A DNA stretch of 64,000 nucleotides from Pseudomonas fontis (lineage in GTDB: Bacteria; Pseudomonadota; Gammaproteobacteria; Pseudomonadales; Pseudomonadaceae). The stretch is from positions 1 through 64,000 of the forward strand of contig NZ_JAMDGY010000030.1 of the NCBI RefSeq assembly GCF_028656955.1, written 5' to 3'. The position numbers were made by a program, and so were the translations under genes. This document shows, in pieces, positions 28,178 to 37,841 of this stretch. Every line of letters begins with the position of its first letter. Position 1 is the stretch's first letter. Under the pieces are notes generated by a model. That model was not told the origin of the DNA. It saw only the letters and a list, made by a program, of their open reading frames with translations, and did no database searches.

Positions 28178-29263
28178 CTAGCGTCGAACCAACAACACCC
28201 CACTCTCCATGTGATGCGTATAGGGGAACTGGTCAAACAGGGCGCAGCGCTCGACACGGTGGGTGTCATGCAACTGGGCGATGTTCGCCGCCAGCGTCTC
28301 CGGGTTGCAGGAGATGTACAGGATATTGTCGAAGCGCCGGGTCAACTCGCAGGTGTCCGGGTCCATGCCGGCCCGTGGCGGGTCGACGAACACGCTGCCG
28401 AAGTCGTAGCTCTTCAGGTCGATGCCTTCCAGGCGACGGAACGGGCGAACCTCGTTCAGCGCCTCGGTCAGCTCTTCCGCCGACAGACGCACCAGGCGCA
28501 CGTTGTCCACACCGTTGTCATCGAGGTTGTGCAGCGCGGCGTTGACCGAGGTCTTGCTGATCTCGGTGGCCAGCACCTTGCGCACGCGGGTGGCCAGCGG
28601 CAGGGTGAAGTTGCCATTGCCGCAATACAGCTCCAGCAAGTCGTCCTGACGTTCGCCCAGCGCCTCGTAGGCCCAGTTGAGCATCTTCTGGTTCACCGTG
28701 CCGTTGGGCTGGGTGAACGCGCCTTCCGGCTGGCGATAGCGGAACGAACGCCCGGCCACCTGCAACTCCTCGACCGCGTAATCACGGCCGATTACCAGGC
28801 GTTTGCCCTTGGAGCGGCCAATGATGCTCACACCCAGGTCGCTGGCCAGTTTGGTGGCGGCCGCTTCCCAGTGCTCGTCCAGTGGGCGGTGATAGCACAG
28901 GGTGATCATGCCGTCGCCGGCCAGGGTGGTGAGGAACTCCACCTGGAACAGCTTGAAACTCAGCGCCGAACTGGCAGTCCAGGCGGCCTTGAGCTTGGGC
29001 ATCAACTCGTTGATGCGCTGGCTGGCAATCGGGAAGTCTTCGATCAGGATCGGCGTGTGCTTCTCGCCCGGCGCGAACATCGCGTAGAAGCGCTGCTCGT
29101 TCTCGCGCCACAGGCGGAACTCGGCGCGCAGGCGGTAATGCTCGCGCGGCGAGTCGAACACGGCCGGCTCCGGCGCCGCGAACGGCGCCAGCAGCTCGCG
29201 CAGGCGCTGGACCTTGGCATCCAGCTGCGCGGTGTAGGACGATGGATCGAGGACAGCACTCAT
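28178..29263 (-). CDS. trmA: tRNA (uracil-54-C5)-methyltransferase TrmA
   Basis: TrmA makes the ribothymidine (m5U54) of the T-loop in tRNA and also modifies tmRNA. The 361-residue protein has the SAM-binding [15 protein letters not shown] and the catalytic cysteine in [12 protein letters not shown]. It ends [12 protein letters not shown], all family hallmarks. Its ATG overlaps the stop of the upstream purine permease gene by 4 nt (ATGA), so the two are translationally coupled. Confidence 0.95.
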   Translation of the reverse strand: MSAVLDPSSYTAQLDAKVQRLRELLAPFAAPEPAVFDSPREHYRLRAEFRLWRENEQRFYAMFAPGEKHTPILIEDFPIASQRINELMPKLKAAWTASSALSFKLFQVEFLTTLAGDGMITLCYHRPLDEHWEAAATKLASDLGVSIIGRSKGKRLVIGRDYAVEELQVAGRSFRYRQPEGAFTQPNGTVNQKMLNWAYEALGERQDDLLELYCGNGNFTLPLATRVRKVLATEISKTSVNAALHNLDDNGVDNVRLVRLSAEELTEALNEVRPFRRLEGIDLKSYDFGSVFVDPPRAGMDPDTCELTRRFDNILYISCNPETLAANIAQLHDTHRVERCALFDQFPYTHHMESGVLLVRR

Positions 29264-30555
29264 GCGTTGAACCAGCCCAACTTGATGACGAACAGGATGG
29301 ACAGGATCACCAGCGCCGGGTTCAGGTCGCGGTGACGACCGGAAATCAGCTTGATCGCCGTCCAGGAAATGAAGCCGAAGGCGATGCCGTTGGCGATCGA
29401 GTAGGTCAGCGGCATGGCCAGTGCGGTGATCACCACCGGTGCGGCTTCGGTGACGTCATCCCAGTTGATTTCCGCCAGGCCCGAGGCCATCAGCACGGCG
29501 ACGAACAGCAGCGCCGGCGCGGTGGCGAAGGCTGGAACACTGCCGGCCAGTGGCGCGAAGAACAGCGCCAGGAGGAACAGCAGGGCAACCACGATGGCGG
29601 TCAGGCCGGTACGCCCGCCCGCGCTCACGCCGGCAGCCGACTCGATGTAGCTGGTGGTGGTCGAGGTGCCCAGCAGGGAACCGGCCATCGCTGCCGTACT
29701 GTCGGCGATCAGCGCACGGCCCATTTTCGGCATGTGGCCGTCCTTGCCCATCAGGCCGGCGCGCTTGGCGACGCCGATCAGGGTGCCGGAGTTGTCGAAC
29801 AGGTCGACGAACAGGAAGGCGAAGATCACGCTGACCAGGCCGATGTCCAGCGCGCCCATGATGTCCAGCTGCAGGAAGGTCGGGGCCAGTGATGGTGGCA
29901 TCGACATCACCCCGCCAAACGGGGTGAAGCCCAGCCCGATGGAGGTGACGGTGACGGCCAGGATGCCGATCAGCACGGCGCCACGGATTTTCAGTGCTTC
30001 CAGTGCGACGATCAGGAAGAAGCCCAGGGTCGCAAGGATCGGTGCGGGTTGTTTCAGATCACCCAGGCCGACCAGGGTGGCTTTGTTGTCGACGACGATG
30101 CCGGCGTTGTGCAGGGCGATCAGCGCCAGGAACAGGCCGATACCGGCGGCAATCGCCGAGCGCAGCGGCAGCGGGATGCTGTTCACGATCCATTCGCGGA
30201 TCTTGAAGATCGACAGCAGGAAGAACAGTACGGCGGAGATGAACACCGCGCCCAGGGCCACCTGCCAGGTGTGGCCCATGTGCAGGACCACGGTGTAGGT
30301 GAAGAAGGCGTTCAGGCCCATGCCCGGTGCCAGGGCAATCGGGTAGTTGGCGATCAGGCCCATCACGGTCGAGCCGATGGCGGCTGCCAGGCACGTGGCG
30401 ACGAAGATCGCCCCCTTGTCCATGCCGGTCTCGCCGAGGATGCTCGGGTTGACGAACAGGATGTAGGCCATGGCCAGGAAGGTAGTGACGCCCGCCAGAA
30501 TCTCGGTGCGCACATTGGTGTCGTGTGCTTTTAGTTGAAACAGCCTTTCCAGCAT
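29260..30555 (-). CDS. AzgA-type NCS2 purine permease
   Basis: This is a 431-residue inner-membrane proton symporter of the AzgA-like NCS2 group (guanine, hypoxanthine or adenine uptake). Signature stretches are [55 protein letters not shown] and [23 protein letters not shown]. About 13 hydrophobic segments are visible. The start [12 protein letters not shown] has GGGGAG 5 nt upstream; an in-frame extension upstream is not supported. It is the first gene of an operon with trmA. The upstream 225 nt show no purine-riboswitch architecture. Confidence 0.9.
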   Translation of the reverse strand: MLERLFQLKAHDTNVRTEILAGVTTFLAMAYILFVNPSILGETGMDKGAIFVATCLAAAIGSTVMGLIANYPIALAPGMGLNAFFTYTVVLHMGHTWQVALGAVFISAVLFFLLSIFKIREWIVNSIPLPLRSAIAAGIGLFLALIALHNAGIVVDNKATLVGLGDLKQPAPILATLGFFLIVALEALKIRGAVLIGILAVTVTSIGLGFTPFGGVMSMPPSLAPTFLQLDIMGALDIGLVSVIFAFLFVDLFDNSGTLIGVAKRAGLMGKDGHMPKMGRALIADSTAAMAGSLLGTSTTTSYIESAAGVSAGGRTGLTAIVVALLFLLALFFAPLAGSVPAFATAPALLFVAVLMASGLAEINWDDVTEAAPVVITALAMPLTYSIANGIAFGFISWTAIKLISGRHRDLNPALVILSILFVIKLGWFNA

Positions 30556-30780
30556 GCCCGCTCCCCGTGGCGCGCGGTGGCGCCGTTGTTGTATTCGACC
30601 CAATTAGCAAAGCACAGACCATACCGGGTGGCTGTGGATTTTATTTTGGGCCGGAAAAAAGCCGCGCATCATATCAGCATGCTCAACGCAGGGTGAATGA
30701 TTGCGCGTGATTGGCACCGATCCCTACCGATTTCGCCGTTTTACCTTGGTGAATTAGACTCTAGGTTTACTTTGGCCAAA

Positions 30781-31272
30781 ATGTCCATGCCCCCGCACCT
30801 GAGCCCGCTCCGGGACCTGTCGCCTCTGCAACATGCCCAACTTCTCGATATCGAACTGTTGCCTGAACAGCGGATGTTCGCTGGCGATATCGAAAGTGAA
30901 CTGCATATTCTGCGCGGCAGGTCACACCCCGATGTGTGTGGCCTGGCCCTGCTGGTAGAGGAGGTGCCCAAGGCATTTCTATTGCTTAAACGCGGCGAAC
31001 TTCTACCGCCCTGGGCCCGCCGCGACGCTGCAACCGTGCATGCGTTGCAGATAGACCGCAGGGCGCAACGCTGTGGCTTGGGTCGGCTTTTGTTGACTGA
31101 GTTACCGACGACAGTCAGGGCGCTGTGGCCGCAGGTTCATTGCCTGCAACTGTCGGTGGATGAGCAAAACACTGCCGCATTGGGACTGTATCGGGCACTT
31201 GGCTGGACAGTGACCGGTAACGGCTACCGCGCCGCGATTGGCTTCGAGCGCCAACTGACCTTGGCGCTTTGA
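30781..31272 (+). CDS. GNAT-family N-acetyltransferase
   Basis: This is a 163-residue GNAT-fold acetyltransferase. The acetyl-CoA site is LQIDRRAQRCGLGRLLLTEL (family Q/RxxGxG/A pattern), followed by LQLSVDEQNTAALGLYRALGW, a standard GNAT C-terminal half. The start is uncertain: ATGs at 30781 and 30787 lie close together, neither with a strong ribosome site, and an in-frame ATG at 30697 also exists. The substrate cannot be deduced. The gene stands alone, divergent from the purine permease. Confidence 0.75.
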   Translation: MSMPPHLSPLRDLSPLQHAQLLDIELLPEQRMFAGDIESELHILRGRSHPDVCGLALLVEEVPKAFLLLKRGELLPPWARRDAATVHALQIDRRAQRCGLGRLLLTELPTTVRALWPQVHCLQLSVDEQNTAALGLYRALGWTVTGNGYRAAIGFERQLTLAL

Positions 31273-31292
31273 TCCTTGGCGCGCCAATCCGC

Positions 31293-32522
31293 TCAGCCTG
31301 AGTTTTTGCTCTGCAGGTGATCTCGATTGGCCAGGGTCGGGAACAGCTTGATCCATACGCCGGTCACCAGCAGCGTGCCGACCCCGCCCATGACCACGGC
31401 GGGCACTGTGCCAAACCAGTGCGCGGTGACCCCGGACTCGAATTCCCCGAGCTGATTTGAGGCACCGATGAACAGCCCGTTCACCGCACTCACCCGCCCG
31501 CGCATCTCATCGGGTGTCTCCAACTGCACGAACGCACCGCGAATCACCATGCTGATCATGTCCGCCGCGCCCAGTACCGCCAGCACCGCCAGTGAGAACC
31601 AGAACGAGGTGGACAGGCCAAAGGCGATGGTTGCCACGCCAAACACCCCGACTGCGGTGAACATCACCCGCCCGACCTTGCGCTCCACCGGGAAGCGCGC
31701 CAGCCACACCGACATCAGCAGCGCGCCCACCGCTGGCGCCGAGCGCAGCAGGCCCAGGCCCCACGGCCCGGTCAACAGGATGTCCTTGGCGAACACCGGC
31801 AGCAACGCGGTGGCGCCGCCCAGCAGCACGGCGAACAGGTCCAGCGAAATCGCGCCGAGCACATCCGGCCGGCTGCGGATGAAGCGGACCCCGGCCAGCA
31901 GCGACTCCAGGCTGGCACGGCCCTGGTTGGGCGGCGTGCGGCGCGCCGTGAGGTTCAGCGTCAGCACGCAGGCAATCACATACAGGCACACCGTCGGGCC
32001 ATACACCCAGACACTGCCGAACGCATACAGGAAGCCGCCAGCGGCCGGCGCCACGATGGTCGCCGACTGCATGGCTGAAGCCGAAGCCGCCACGGCGCGC
32101 GGGAACAGCCCCGGCGGCACCACATTGGGCAACAGCGCCTGAGTGGCCGGCATCTCGAACGAGCGCGCCGCGCCCAGCAGGAAGGCCAACACGAAGATCA
32201 TCTCGCGGCTGACGTTGTCGGTGCTGCTGCCAATCACCAGCGCCAGCGCAATCAATGCCTGCAAGGCCTGGCACAACGCGGCGACGCGGCGCCGGTCGTA
32301 GCGGTCGGCGACGTGCCCGGTGTGCAGCATGAACAGCACCCGTGGGGCGAACTCGACCAGGCCCACCAACCCCAGGTCCAGCACATTGCCGGTCAGTTGG
32401 TAGAGGTGCCAGCCGATGGCCACGGTCAGCATCTGGAAACCGCTGGCGGTAAACACCCGGGCCAGCCAGAACGAAAGGAACGGTCGGTGATGACGGAGCA
32501 ACAGCGGGGCACTGGCTGACAT
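31293..32522 (-). CDS. MFS transporter of the EntS-like (DUF894) group
   Basis: This is a 409-residue major facilitator with about 12 TM segments. Motifs typical of EntS-like exporters are seen: FTASGFQMLTVAIGWHLYQLTG, the loop motif GHVADRYDRRRVAALCQ, and ETPDEMRGRVSAVNGLFIGASNQLGEFESG late in the protein. EntS-type pumps export siderophores, but many homologues have other substrates and no siderophore genes are here. The ATG at 32522 is used; an in-frame GTG at 32567 cannot be excluded. Confidence 0.82.
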   Translation of the reverse strand: MSASAPLLLRHHRPFLSFWLARVFTASGFQMLTVAIGWHLYQLTGNVLDLGLVGLVEFAPRVLFMLHTGHVADRYDRRRVAALCQALQALIALALVIGSSTDNVSREMIFVLAFLLGAARSFEMPATQALLPNVVPPGLFPRAVAASASAMQSATIVAPAAGGFLYAFGSVWVYGPTVCLYVIACVLTLNLTARRTPPNQGRASLESLLAGVRFIRSRPDVLGAISLDLFAVLLGGATALLPVFAKDILLTGPWGLGLLRSAPAVGALLMSVWLARFPVERKVGRVMFTAVGVFGVATIAFGLSTSFWFSLAVLAVLGAADMISMVIRGAFVQLETPDEMRGRVSAVNGLFIGASNQLGEFESGVTAHWFGTVPAVVMGGVGTLLVTGVWIKLFPTLANRDHLQSKNSG

Positions 32523-32882
32523 GGGCGAAACAGAGCCTTGGCAGGGGGGGAGAGGCGAGATTATCACCAGTTTGTAACAACAGGTTGCACAAACCGCTGC
32601 CCCTGTGCGTTGAGCGCACCGATTTCATTTACCGACAAGGGGGTGAGGCAACTGGTCACGCGGCAATCGACCACACAACCCGTCCGGCCTTTCAGGACTA
32701 TCCTTCTTTCAATCGTTGATCTGGATCAATAGTTCCATTTGCAACGATGTGGCCGGAGGGCCGAATTCCCTGCGATTTGAAAGTTTTCAGAACAATTCCA
32801 ACTTGCCGCACTCAATCAACGTGGGGGCAGTTGGCGCCAAGGCCTGAGCCCTGACGCTGGATTACCTGACAGAGGAAGCACT
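32523..32882. other. Intergenic region holding the cio promoter
   Basis: These 360 nt separate the MFS gene from cioA. The only recognisable element is the ANR-type box at 32716. A G-run (32543-32549) lies near the MFS start. No small gene, REP or terminator was seen. Confidence 0.6.
32716..32729. promoter_or_regulatory. ANR/FNR box upstream of cioAB
   Basis: TTGATCTGGATCAA matches the FNR/ANR consensus TTGAT-N4-ATCAA perfectly and lies 154 nt before the cioA start. In P. aeruginosa, ANR represses the cyanide-insensitive oxidase when oxygen is low; the same control is inferred here. Confidence 0.8.
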
Positions 32883-34316
32883 ATGTTCGGCTTAGAGGCC
32901 CTAGATCTCGCCCGAATTCAGTTCGCGTTTACCATCTCCTTTCACATCCTGTTCCCGGCCATCACCATCGGCCTGGCGAGCTACCTTGCTGTGCTTGAAG
33001 GCTTGTGGCTGAAAACCAACAACAGCGTGTACCGCGATCTCTACCATTTCTGGTCGAAGATCTTCGCCGTCAACTTCGGCATGGGCGTGGTCTCCGGCCT
33101 GGTGATGGCTTACCAATTCGGTACCAACTGGAGCAAATTCTCCGACTTCGCCGGGTCTGTCACTGGCCCCTTGCTGACCTATGAAGTGCTGACCGCGTTC
33201 TTCCTCGAGGCCGGCTTCCTGGGCGTCATGCTGTTTGGCTGGAACCGTGTCGGGCGCCGCCTGCACTTCTTCGCCACGGTCATGGTGGCGATCGGCACGC
33301 TGGTCTCCACGTTCTGGATTCTCGCCTCCAACAGCTGGATGCAGACCCCGCAAGGCTATGAAATCGTCGATGGCCGGATCATTCCGGTGGACTGGTTCGC
33401 GGTCATCTTCAACCCGTCGTTCCCCTACCGCCTGGCGCACATGGCGACCGCTGCCTTCGTGGCCACGGCGTTCTTCGTCGGGGCCTCGGCGGCCTGGCAC
33501 CTGTTGCGTGGCCGCGATAACCCGGCCATCCGCAAGATGCTCTCGATGGCCATGTGGATGGCCTTGATCGTCGCCCCGGTGCAGGCGGTGATCGGCGACT
33601 TCCACGGTTTGAACACGCTCAAGCACCAACCGGCGAAGATCGCGGCTATCGAAGGACACTGGGAAAACATCGGCAATGAGCCCACCTCGCTGATCCTGTT
33701 CGGCATCCCCGACATGAAGAACGAGACGACTCACTTCAAGTTGGAGATCCCGGCGCTCGGCAGCCTGATCCTGACCCACAGCCTGGACAAGCAGGTGCCG
33801 GCGTTGAAGGAGTTCCCGCCTGAAGACCGGCCCAACTCGACCATCGTCTTCTGGTCGTTCCGCATCATGGTCGGCCTGGGCATGCTGATGATCGGCGTTG
33901 GCCTGTGGAGCGTCTGGCTGCGCAAGCGCGGCACGCTGTATAGCTCGCGTCCGTTCCTGTACATGACCCTGTGGATGGGGCCATCGGGCCTGATCGCGAT
34001 CCTAGCGGGCTGGTTCACCACTGAGATCGGCCGTCAGCCGTGGGTGGTGTATGGCCTGATGCGTACCGCCGATGGGGTGTCATCGCACAGCTACACCCAG
34101 CTCGGCCTGACCCTGGTGATGTTCGTGGTGGTGTATTTCGCCCTGTTTGGCGCCGGCCTTGGCTACATGATGCGCCTGGTGCGCAAAGGCCCGAAAACCG
34201 GCGAAGGCGAAGAAACCAACCCCGGTGGCCCTGGCCAGCACCGCACCCCGGCGCGGCCGCTGTCGGCTGCCGATGACGATCACGATGAAGGCACACGCCT
34301 GAGCAAGGGGAACTGA
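32883..34316 (+). CDS. cioA: Cyanide-insensitive bd-type quinol oxidase subunit I
   Basis: CioA carries the haems of the bd-type ubiquinol oxidase that keeps respiration going in cyanide and at high oxygen. The 477-residue membrane protein begins MFGLEALDLARIQFAFT and has the haem-ligand His in SFHILFPAI near residue 20. A second His lies in FPYRLAHMATAAF, and GRQPWVVYG comes late. The short Q-loop is that of the CIO class rather than of E. coli CydA. cioB follows 3 nt later and a small third gene follows that. Confidence 0.95.
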   Translation: MFGLEALDLARIQFAFTISFHILFPAITIGLASYLAVLEGLWLKTNNSVYRDLYHFWSKIFAVNFGMGVVSGLVMAYQFGTNWSKFSDFAGSVTGPLLTYEVLTAFFLEAGFLGVMLFGWNRVGRRLHFFATVMVAIGTLVSTFWILASNSWMQTPQGYEIVDGRIIPVDWFAVIFNPSFPYRLAHMATAAFVATAFFVGASAAWHLLRGRDNPAIRKMLSMAMWMALIVAPVQAVIGDFHGLNTLKHQPAKIAAIEGHWENIGNEPTSLILFGIPDMKNETTHFKLEIPALGSLILTHSLDKQVPALKEFPPEDRPNSTIVFWSFRIMVGLGMLMIGVGLWSVWLRKRGTLYSSRPFLYMTLWMGPSGLIAILAGWFTTEIGRQPWVVYGLMRTADGVSSHSYTQLGLTLVMFVVVYFALFGAGLGYMMRLVRKGPKTGEGEETNPGGPGQHRTPARPLSAADDDHDEGTRLSKGN

Positions 34317-34319
34317 GTC

Positions 34320-35327
34320 ATGGGTATTGATCTTCCGCTGATCTGGGCCGTGATCATCATCTTCGGCATCATGATGTACGTGGTGATGGACGGCTTCGAC
34401 CTGGGCATCGGCATCCTCTTCCCTTTCGTCAAGGGCGAGCAGGACCGCGATGTGATGATGAACACCGTCGCCCCGGTATGGGACGGCAACGAAACCTGGC
34501 TGGTATTGGGCGGCGCGGCGTTGTTCGGCGCCTTCCCGCTGGCCTACGCCGTGGTGCTGTCGGCGCTGTACCTGCCGCTGATGCTGATGCTGGTGGGGCT
34601 GATCTTCCGTGGCGTGGCGTTCGAGTTCCGCTTCAAGGCCACTGCTGCCAAGCGCCATCTGTGGGACAAGGCGTTTATCGGCGGTTCGCTGGCGGCGACG
34701 TTCTTCCAGGGGGTGGCACTGGGGGCCTTCATTGAAGGCTTCGAGGTGGTCGACCGCAACTTCGTCGGCGGTAGCCTGGACTGGTTGACGCCGTTCAGCC
34801 TGTTCTGCGGCTTGGCCCTGATCGTTGCCTACGCCTTGCTGGGGTGCACCTGGCTGATCATGAAAACCGAGGGCAAGCTGCAATTGCAGATGCACGACCT
34901 GGCGCGGCCGCTGGCCTATGCGTTGCTGGCCGTGACCGGCATCGTCAGCCTGTGGACGCCGCTGGCGCACCCGGACATCGCCGAGCGCTGGTTCAGCCTG
35001 CCGAACCTGTTCTGGTTCCTGCCGGTGCCGGTCCTGGTGCTGGTCACGCTGTATTACCTGCTGCGTGCGGTGGCCCGCAATGCGCATTACACGCCGTTCC
35101 TGCTGACGCTGGTGTTGATCTTCCTGGGCTATAGCGGCCTGGGGATCAGCCTGTGGCCGAACATCATCCCGCCGTCGATCTCGATCTGGGATGCCGCGGC
35201 GCCGCCGCAGAGCCAGGGCTTCATGCTGGTGGGCACGCTGTTCATCATTCCGTTCATCCTTGGCTACACCTTCTGGAGCTACTACGTGTTCCGCGGCAAG
35301 GTGACCCACGAGGACGGCTACCACTAG
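34320..35327 (+). CDS. cioB: Cyanide-insensitive bd-type quinol oxidase subunit II
   Basis: CioB is the second integral membrane subunit of the oxidase. The 335-residue protein starts MGIDLPLIWAVIIIFGIMMYVVMDGFDLG, has the conserved VWDGNETWLVLGGAALFGAFP and GVALGAFIEGF, and ends in a TM helix with FWSYYVFRGKV. It lies 3 nt after cioA, with AAGGGG upstream, in a three-gene operon. Confidence 0.95.
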   Translation: MGIDLPLIWAVIIIFGIMMYVVMDGFDLGIGILFPFVKGEQDRDVMMNTVAPVWDGNETWLVLGGAALFGAFPLAYAVVLSALYLPLMLMLVGLIFRGVAFEFRFKATAAKRHLWDKAFIGGSLAATFFQGVALGAFIEGFEVVDRNFVGGSLDWLTPFSLFCGLALIVAYALLGCTWLIMKTEGKLQLQMHDLARPLAYALLAVTGIVSLWTPLAHPDIAERWFSLPNLFWFLPVPVLVLVTLYYLLRAVARNAHYTPFLLTLVLIFLGYSGLGISLWPNIIPPSISIWDAAAPPQSQGFMLVGTLFIIPFILGYTFWSYYVFRGKVTHEDGYH

Positions 35328-35339
35328 GAGGGCCTGGCA

Positions 35340-35498
35340 ATGACTGGCAAAGATACCTTCGAGGAAGAGAAAAAGCCGCTGCTGCAGCGTTTGGGCTGGC
35401 TGGCGGTGATCTGGACAGGCAGCGTACTCACCCTGGCGGTATTCGCCTGGCTGGTGCGCCTGTTCATGAGTGCGGCGGGCTTGAGTACGCCTGGATAA
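35340..35498 (+). CDS. Small DUF2474-type membrane protein of the cio operon
   Basis: This 52-residue protein starts MTGKDTFEEEKKPLLQRLGW and has one TM helix (LAVIWTGSVLTLAVFAWLVRLF). It lies 12 nt after cioB, with GGAGGG before the ATG. It fits the DUF2474 family of single-helix proteins found beside bd oxidases, a positional counterpart of CydX. A structural or assembly role in the oxidase is inferred. An intrinsic terminator follows. Confidence 0.85.
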   Translation: MTGKDTFEEEKKPLLQRLGWLAVIWTGSVLTLAVFAWLVRLFMSAAGLSTPG

Positions 35499-35534
35499 CT
35501 GACTTCCCATCCCGCCTTGCGGCGGATTTTATAG

Positions 35535-35568
35535 CCCTCCCCGGTGCGAGCCGGGGAGGGTTTTTTTT
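35535..35568 (+). terminator. Intrinsic terminator of the cio operon
   Basis: A perfect 10-bp GC stem (CCCTCCCCGG / CCGGGGAGGG) with loop TGCGAG is followed directly by eight T residues. It lies 36 nt after the last gene of the operon. Confidence 0.95.
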
Positions 35569-35579
35569 GCCTGCGGGCC

Positions 35580-35664
35580 TCATCGCCGGCAAGGCCGACT
35601 CCCACAGGGGCCGGACAAATGGGTTCTGCACCTGCCCACTGTGGGAGCCGGCCTTGCCGGCGAT
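35580..35664. repeat. REPIN after the cio operon
   Basis: TCATCGCCGGCAAGGCCGAC and its facing complement GTGGGAGCCGGCCTTGCCGG flank about 35 nt. It sits between convergent cio and rlmG transcripts. Confidence 0.85.
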
Positions 35665-35684
35665 GAATCCCCCACAAATCGCGC

Positions 35685-36809
35685 TTACTTGCGCGCCTTG
35701 AGCACCACGAACTTTGGCGTCGCCGCCACTTGCTCGACGCCCCGGAACAACCGGGCCAGCTTGCTGTGATAGCCCAGGTGGCGGTTGCCGACGATATACA
35801 GTGCACCGCCCACGACCAGCGCTTCGCGCGCCTGCTGGAACATCCGCCAGGCGAGGAAGTCGCCCACCACCTGCTGCTGGTGGAACGGCGGGTTGCACAG
35901 CACCACCTCCAGCGACTGCGCCGGCTGCCCGGCCAGGCCATCGTCCGCCTGCACCGTCACCGGCCGCTCACCCAGCGCCGCCCGCCAGTTCTCGGCAGCC
36001 GATTGCACGGCCATGTACGACTCATCCACCAAGGTGTATTGCGCCTGCGGGTTCTGCAACGCGCTGGCAATCGCCAACACCCCGTTGCCACAGCCCAGGT
36101 CGGCGACCCGCGCACTGCCCAGGTCACGCGGCAGGTGCGGGAGGAAGGCCCGCGTGCCGATATCCAGGCCTTCGCGGCAGAACACGTTGGCGTGGTTGAG
36201 CAACTCCAGCGGCGGTTGATCGAGCAGGTAGCGGGTCGGGTAGGGCGACACGGCCTTGGGTTTGTCCTCGGCGGTGGCGATCAGCAGGCGCGCCTTCTTC
36301 TGCCCCAGGGACGCCTGCACCGGCCCGATGTATTTCTCCAGCAAATCCCCGGCAGCGCGGGGCAAGTGCTTGATCATCGCCCCGGCAATCACCTGGGCGC
36401 CGGGGGCCAACTGGCCTTGCAGGCGGATCAACTGCTCTTCAAGCAGCGCCAGGGTCTTGGGTACCCGCACCAGGACGCGGTCGAACGGGCCCTGGAATGC
36501 CTCGCTGGCCGGCACGAAGGGCACTGCATCGAAGGCCAGGTCGTTGCGCCCCAGGTTCTTCTCCAGGCCCAGGCGGGCCAGGTACGAATCGCCACTGCTG
36601 AGCACCTGGACGTGGGCCCTAAGGCTGATGGCCAGGGCCCCGAAGCTGTCATTGAGCACCAGCACCCGTGCCGAGGCCGGCAATTGCTGTTCGGCCAGGT
36701 AGGCGAGCAGGTACTCGTCGGCGGCATCGAAGGCTTGCAGGGGATCGTTGGCCTGTTCGGGCTGGCGAATCAGGTCGAGTTCGGCGTAGGGGGTGTTCAG
36801 CAGGGGCAT
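35685..36809 (-). CDS. rlmG: 23S rRNA (guanine-1835-N2)-methyltransferase RlmG
   Basis: RlmG methylates G1835 of 23S rRNA. The 374-residue protein has a degenerate N-terminal methyltransferase-like domain. The active C-terminal domain carries the SAM motif VADLGCGNGVLAIASA near residue 235 and the catalytic VVLCNPPFH. Length and motifs match the RlmG/RsmC family; the absence of RsmC-specific features and the genomic position favour RlmG. Confidence 0.9.
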   Translation of the reverse strand: MPLLNTPYAELDLIRQPEQANDPLQAFDAADEYLLAYLAEQQLPASARVLVLNDSFGALAISLRAHVQVLSSGDSYLARLGLEKNLGRNDLAFDAVPFVPASEAFQGPFDRVLVRVPKTLALLEEQLIRLQGQLAPGAQVIAGAMIKHLPRAAGDLLEKYIGPVQASLGQKKARLLIATAEDKPKAVSPYPTRYLLDQPPLELLNHANVFCREGLDIGTRAFLPHLPRDLGSARVADLGCGNGVLAIASALQNPQAQYTLVDESYMAVQSAAENWRAALGERPVTVQADDGLAGQPAQSLEVVLCNPPFHQQQVVGDFLAWRMFQQAREALVVGGALYIVGNRHLGYHSKLARLFRGVEQVAATPKFVVLKARK

Positions 36810-36894
36810 GGCGTATCGGGGCTCTGGGGCTTGGCGTGCAAAGGCCCGATTCTACAGTGCTTCTGTGCTCAAGGGGGGAGTGGACGATAGGGCG

Positions 36895-37599
36895 TCAGAG
36901 CAGACCGTGTCGCGCGGCGATGGCGACGGCGCTGGTCTTGTTGTTGGTGTCGAGTTTGGTGATGAAGCTGCGGATATGAAAGTTGACCGTGCTTTTCGAC
37001 AGGCTGAGGATGCAGGCGATATCGTCGGCGGTCTTGCCTTCGGCCGACCATTTGAGCACTTCGATTTCCCGAACGGTAAGGTGAAACTTGTTGGTTGGCT
37101 GCTGGAACAACTGATCTGCCATTAAATTGTGCAGTAGGTTGCACAGCCACATCGTCTGCCCGGCCTTGTCATAGAACTCCTCCTGTTCTATCGGCTTTGT
37201 GCTGCGCGCCACACTCAGCATGCTTTCATTGCCACGTGCGTCGTGCACCGCCAGGCTCCAGCCATGCTGCAGGCCAAAACGGATCGACGCCTCGCGCAAT
37301 TGTGGCGTTTCACTGAACAGGTCGTTGCTCCAGAGCACTGGCAGCAAGGAGTTTCGACAGTGCTCCACGGTGGGGTCGATGTCGAAGTAGCCCTCAGCCT
37401 GATACTCCTGGTTCCAGGCATCCGGGTAGTTGTTGAACAACAGGGTCTGCGGCTTGAGCGTGACGTGCCGGCTGCGGATGCTGTAGCCCATGTAGTGCAT
37501 GCCCAACTGTTCCGCCAGGGACAAGGCCGATTCGAACATCTGCTGCTGACTGTCCGCACACTGTAACTGTGCGAGCTGCTCCTGCTTCCAGTAAGGCAT
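36895..37599 (-). CDS. ppoR: LuxR solo with autoinducer-binding domain, PpoR-like
   Basis: This is a 234-residue LuxR-type quorum-sensing receptor. The N-terminal acyl-homoserine-lactone domain retains the conserved pocket pattern NNYPDAWNQEYQ (W and Y), DIDPTV (D) and LPVLWS (W). The C-terminal GerE-type HTH is LTVREIEVLKWSAEGKTADDIACILSLSKSTVNFHI. No luxI synthase occurs in the window, so it is an orphan receptor here. Size, start and position between rlmG and fpr match P. putida PpoR, reported to respond to 3-oxo-C6-HSL. Confidence 0.88.
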   Translation of the reverse strand: MPYWKQEQLAQLQCADSQQQMFESALSLAEQLGMHYMGYSIRSRHVTLKPQTLLFNNYPDAWNQEYQAEGYFDIDPTVEHCRNSLLPVLWSNDLFSETPQLREASIRFGLQHGWSLAVHDARGNESMLSVARSTKPIEQEEFYDKAGQTMWLCNLLHNLMADQLFQQPTNKFHLTVREIEVLKWSAEGKTADDIACILSLSKSTVNFHIRSFITKLDTNNKTSAVAIAARHGLL

Positions 37600-37841
37600 T
37601 TGTAAGATGCTCCGGGGGATGGATCCAAGTTCCTGGGCGTGGGAGCAGTGTAGGAAATATCCGACGTATTTGTTCGGCTATTTCGCTATTAATTTGTAAT
37701 GGTTCACACGAAAAGGTTTGATTCCTGGCAGAGTTGACAATTTTTACACATTGCCGGAACGGGTATGTCACTACAAACGCGCGGTTTTTATTCCTGCGGC
37801 TTTGCGCGACACTAGTGCCCATCAGTTTCCGGGAGGACAAG

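Noticed and set aside
30556..30780. Purine riboswitch before the AzgA-type permease
   Set aside because: No three-way-junction arms or conserved core were found in the divergent gap.
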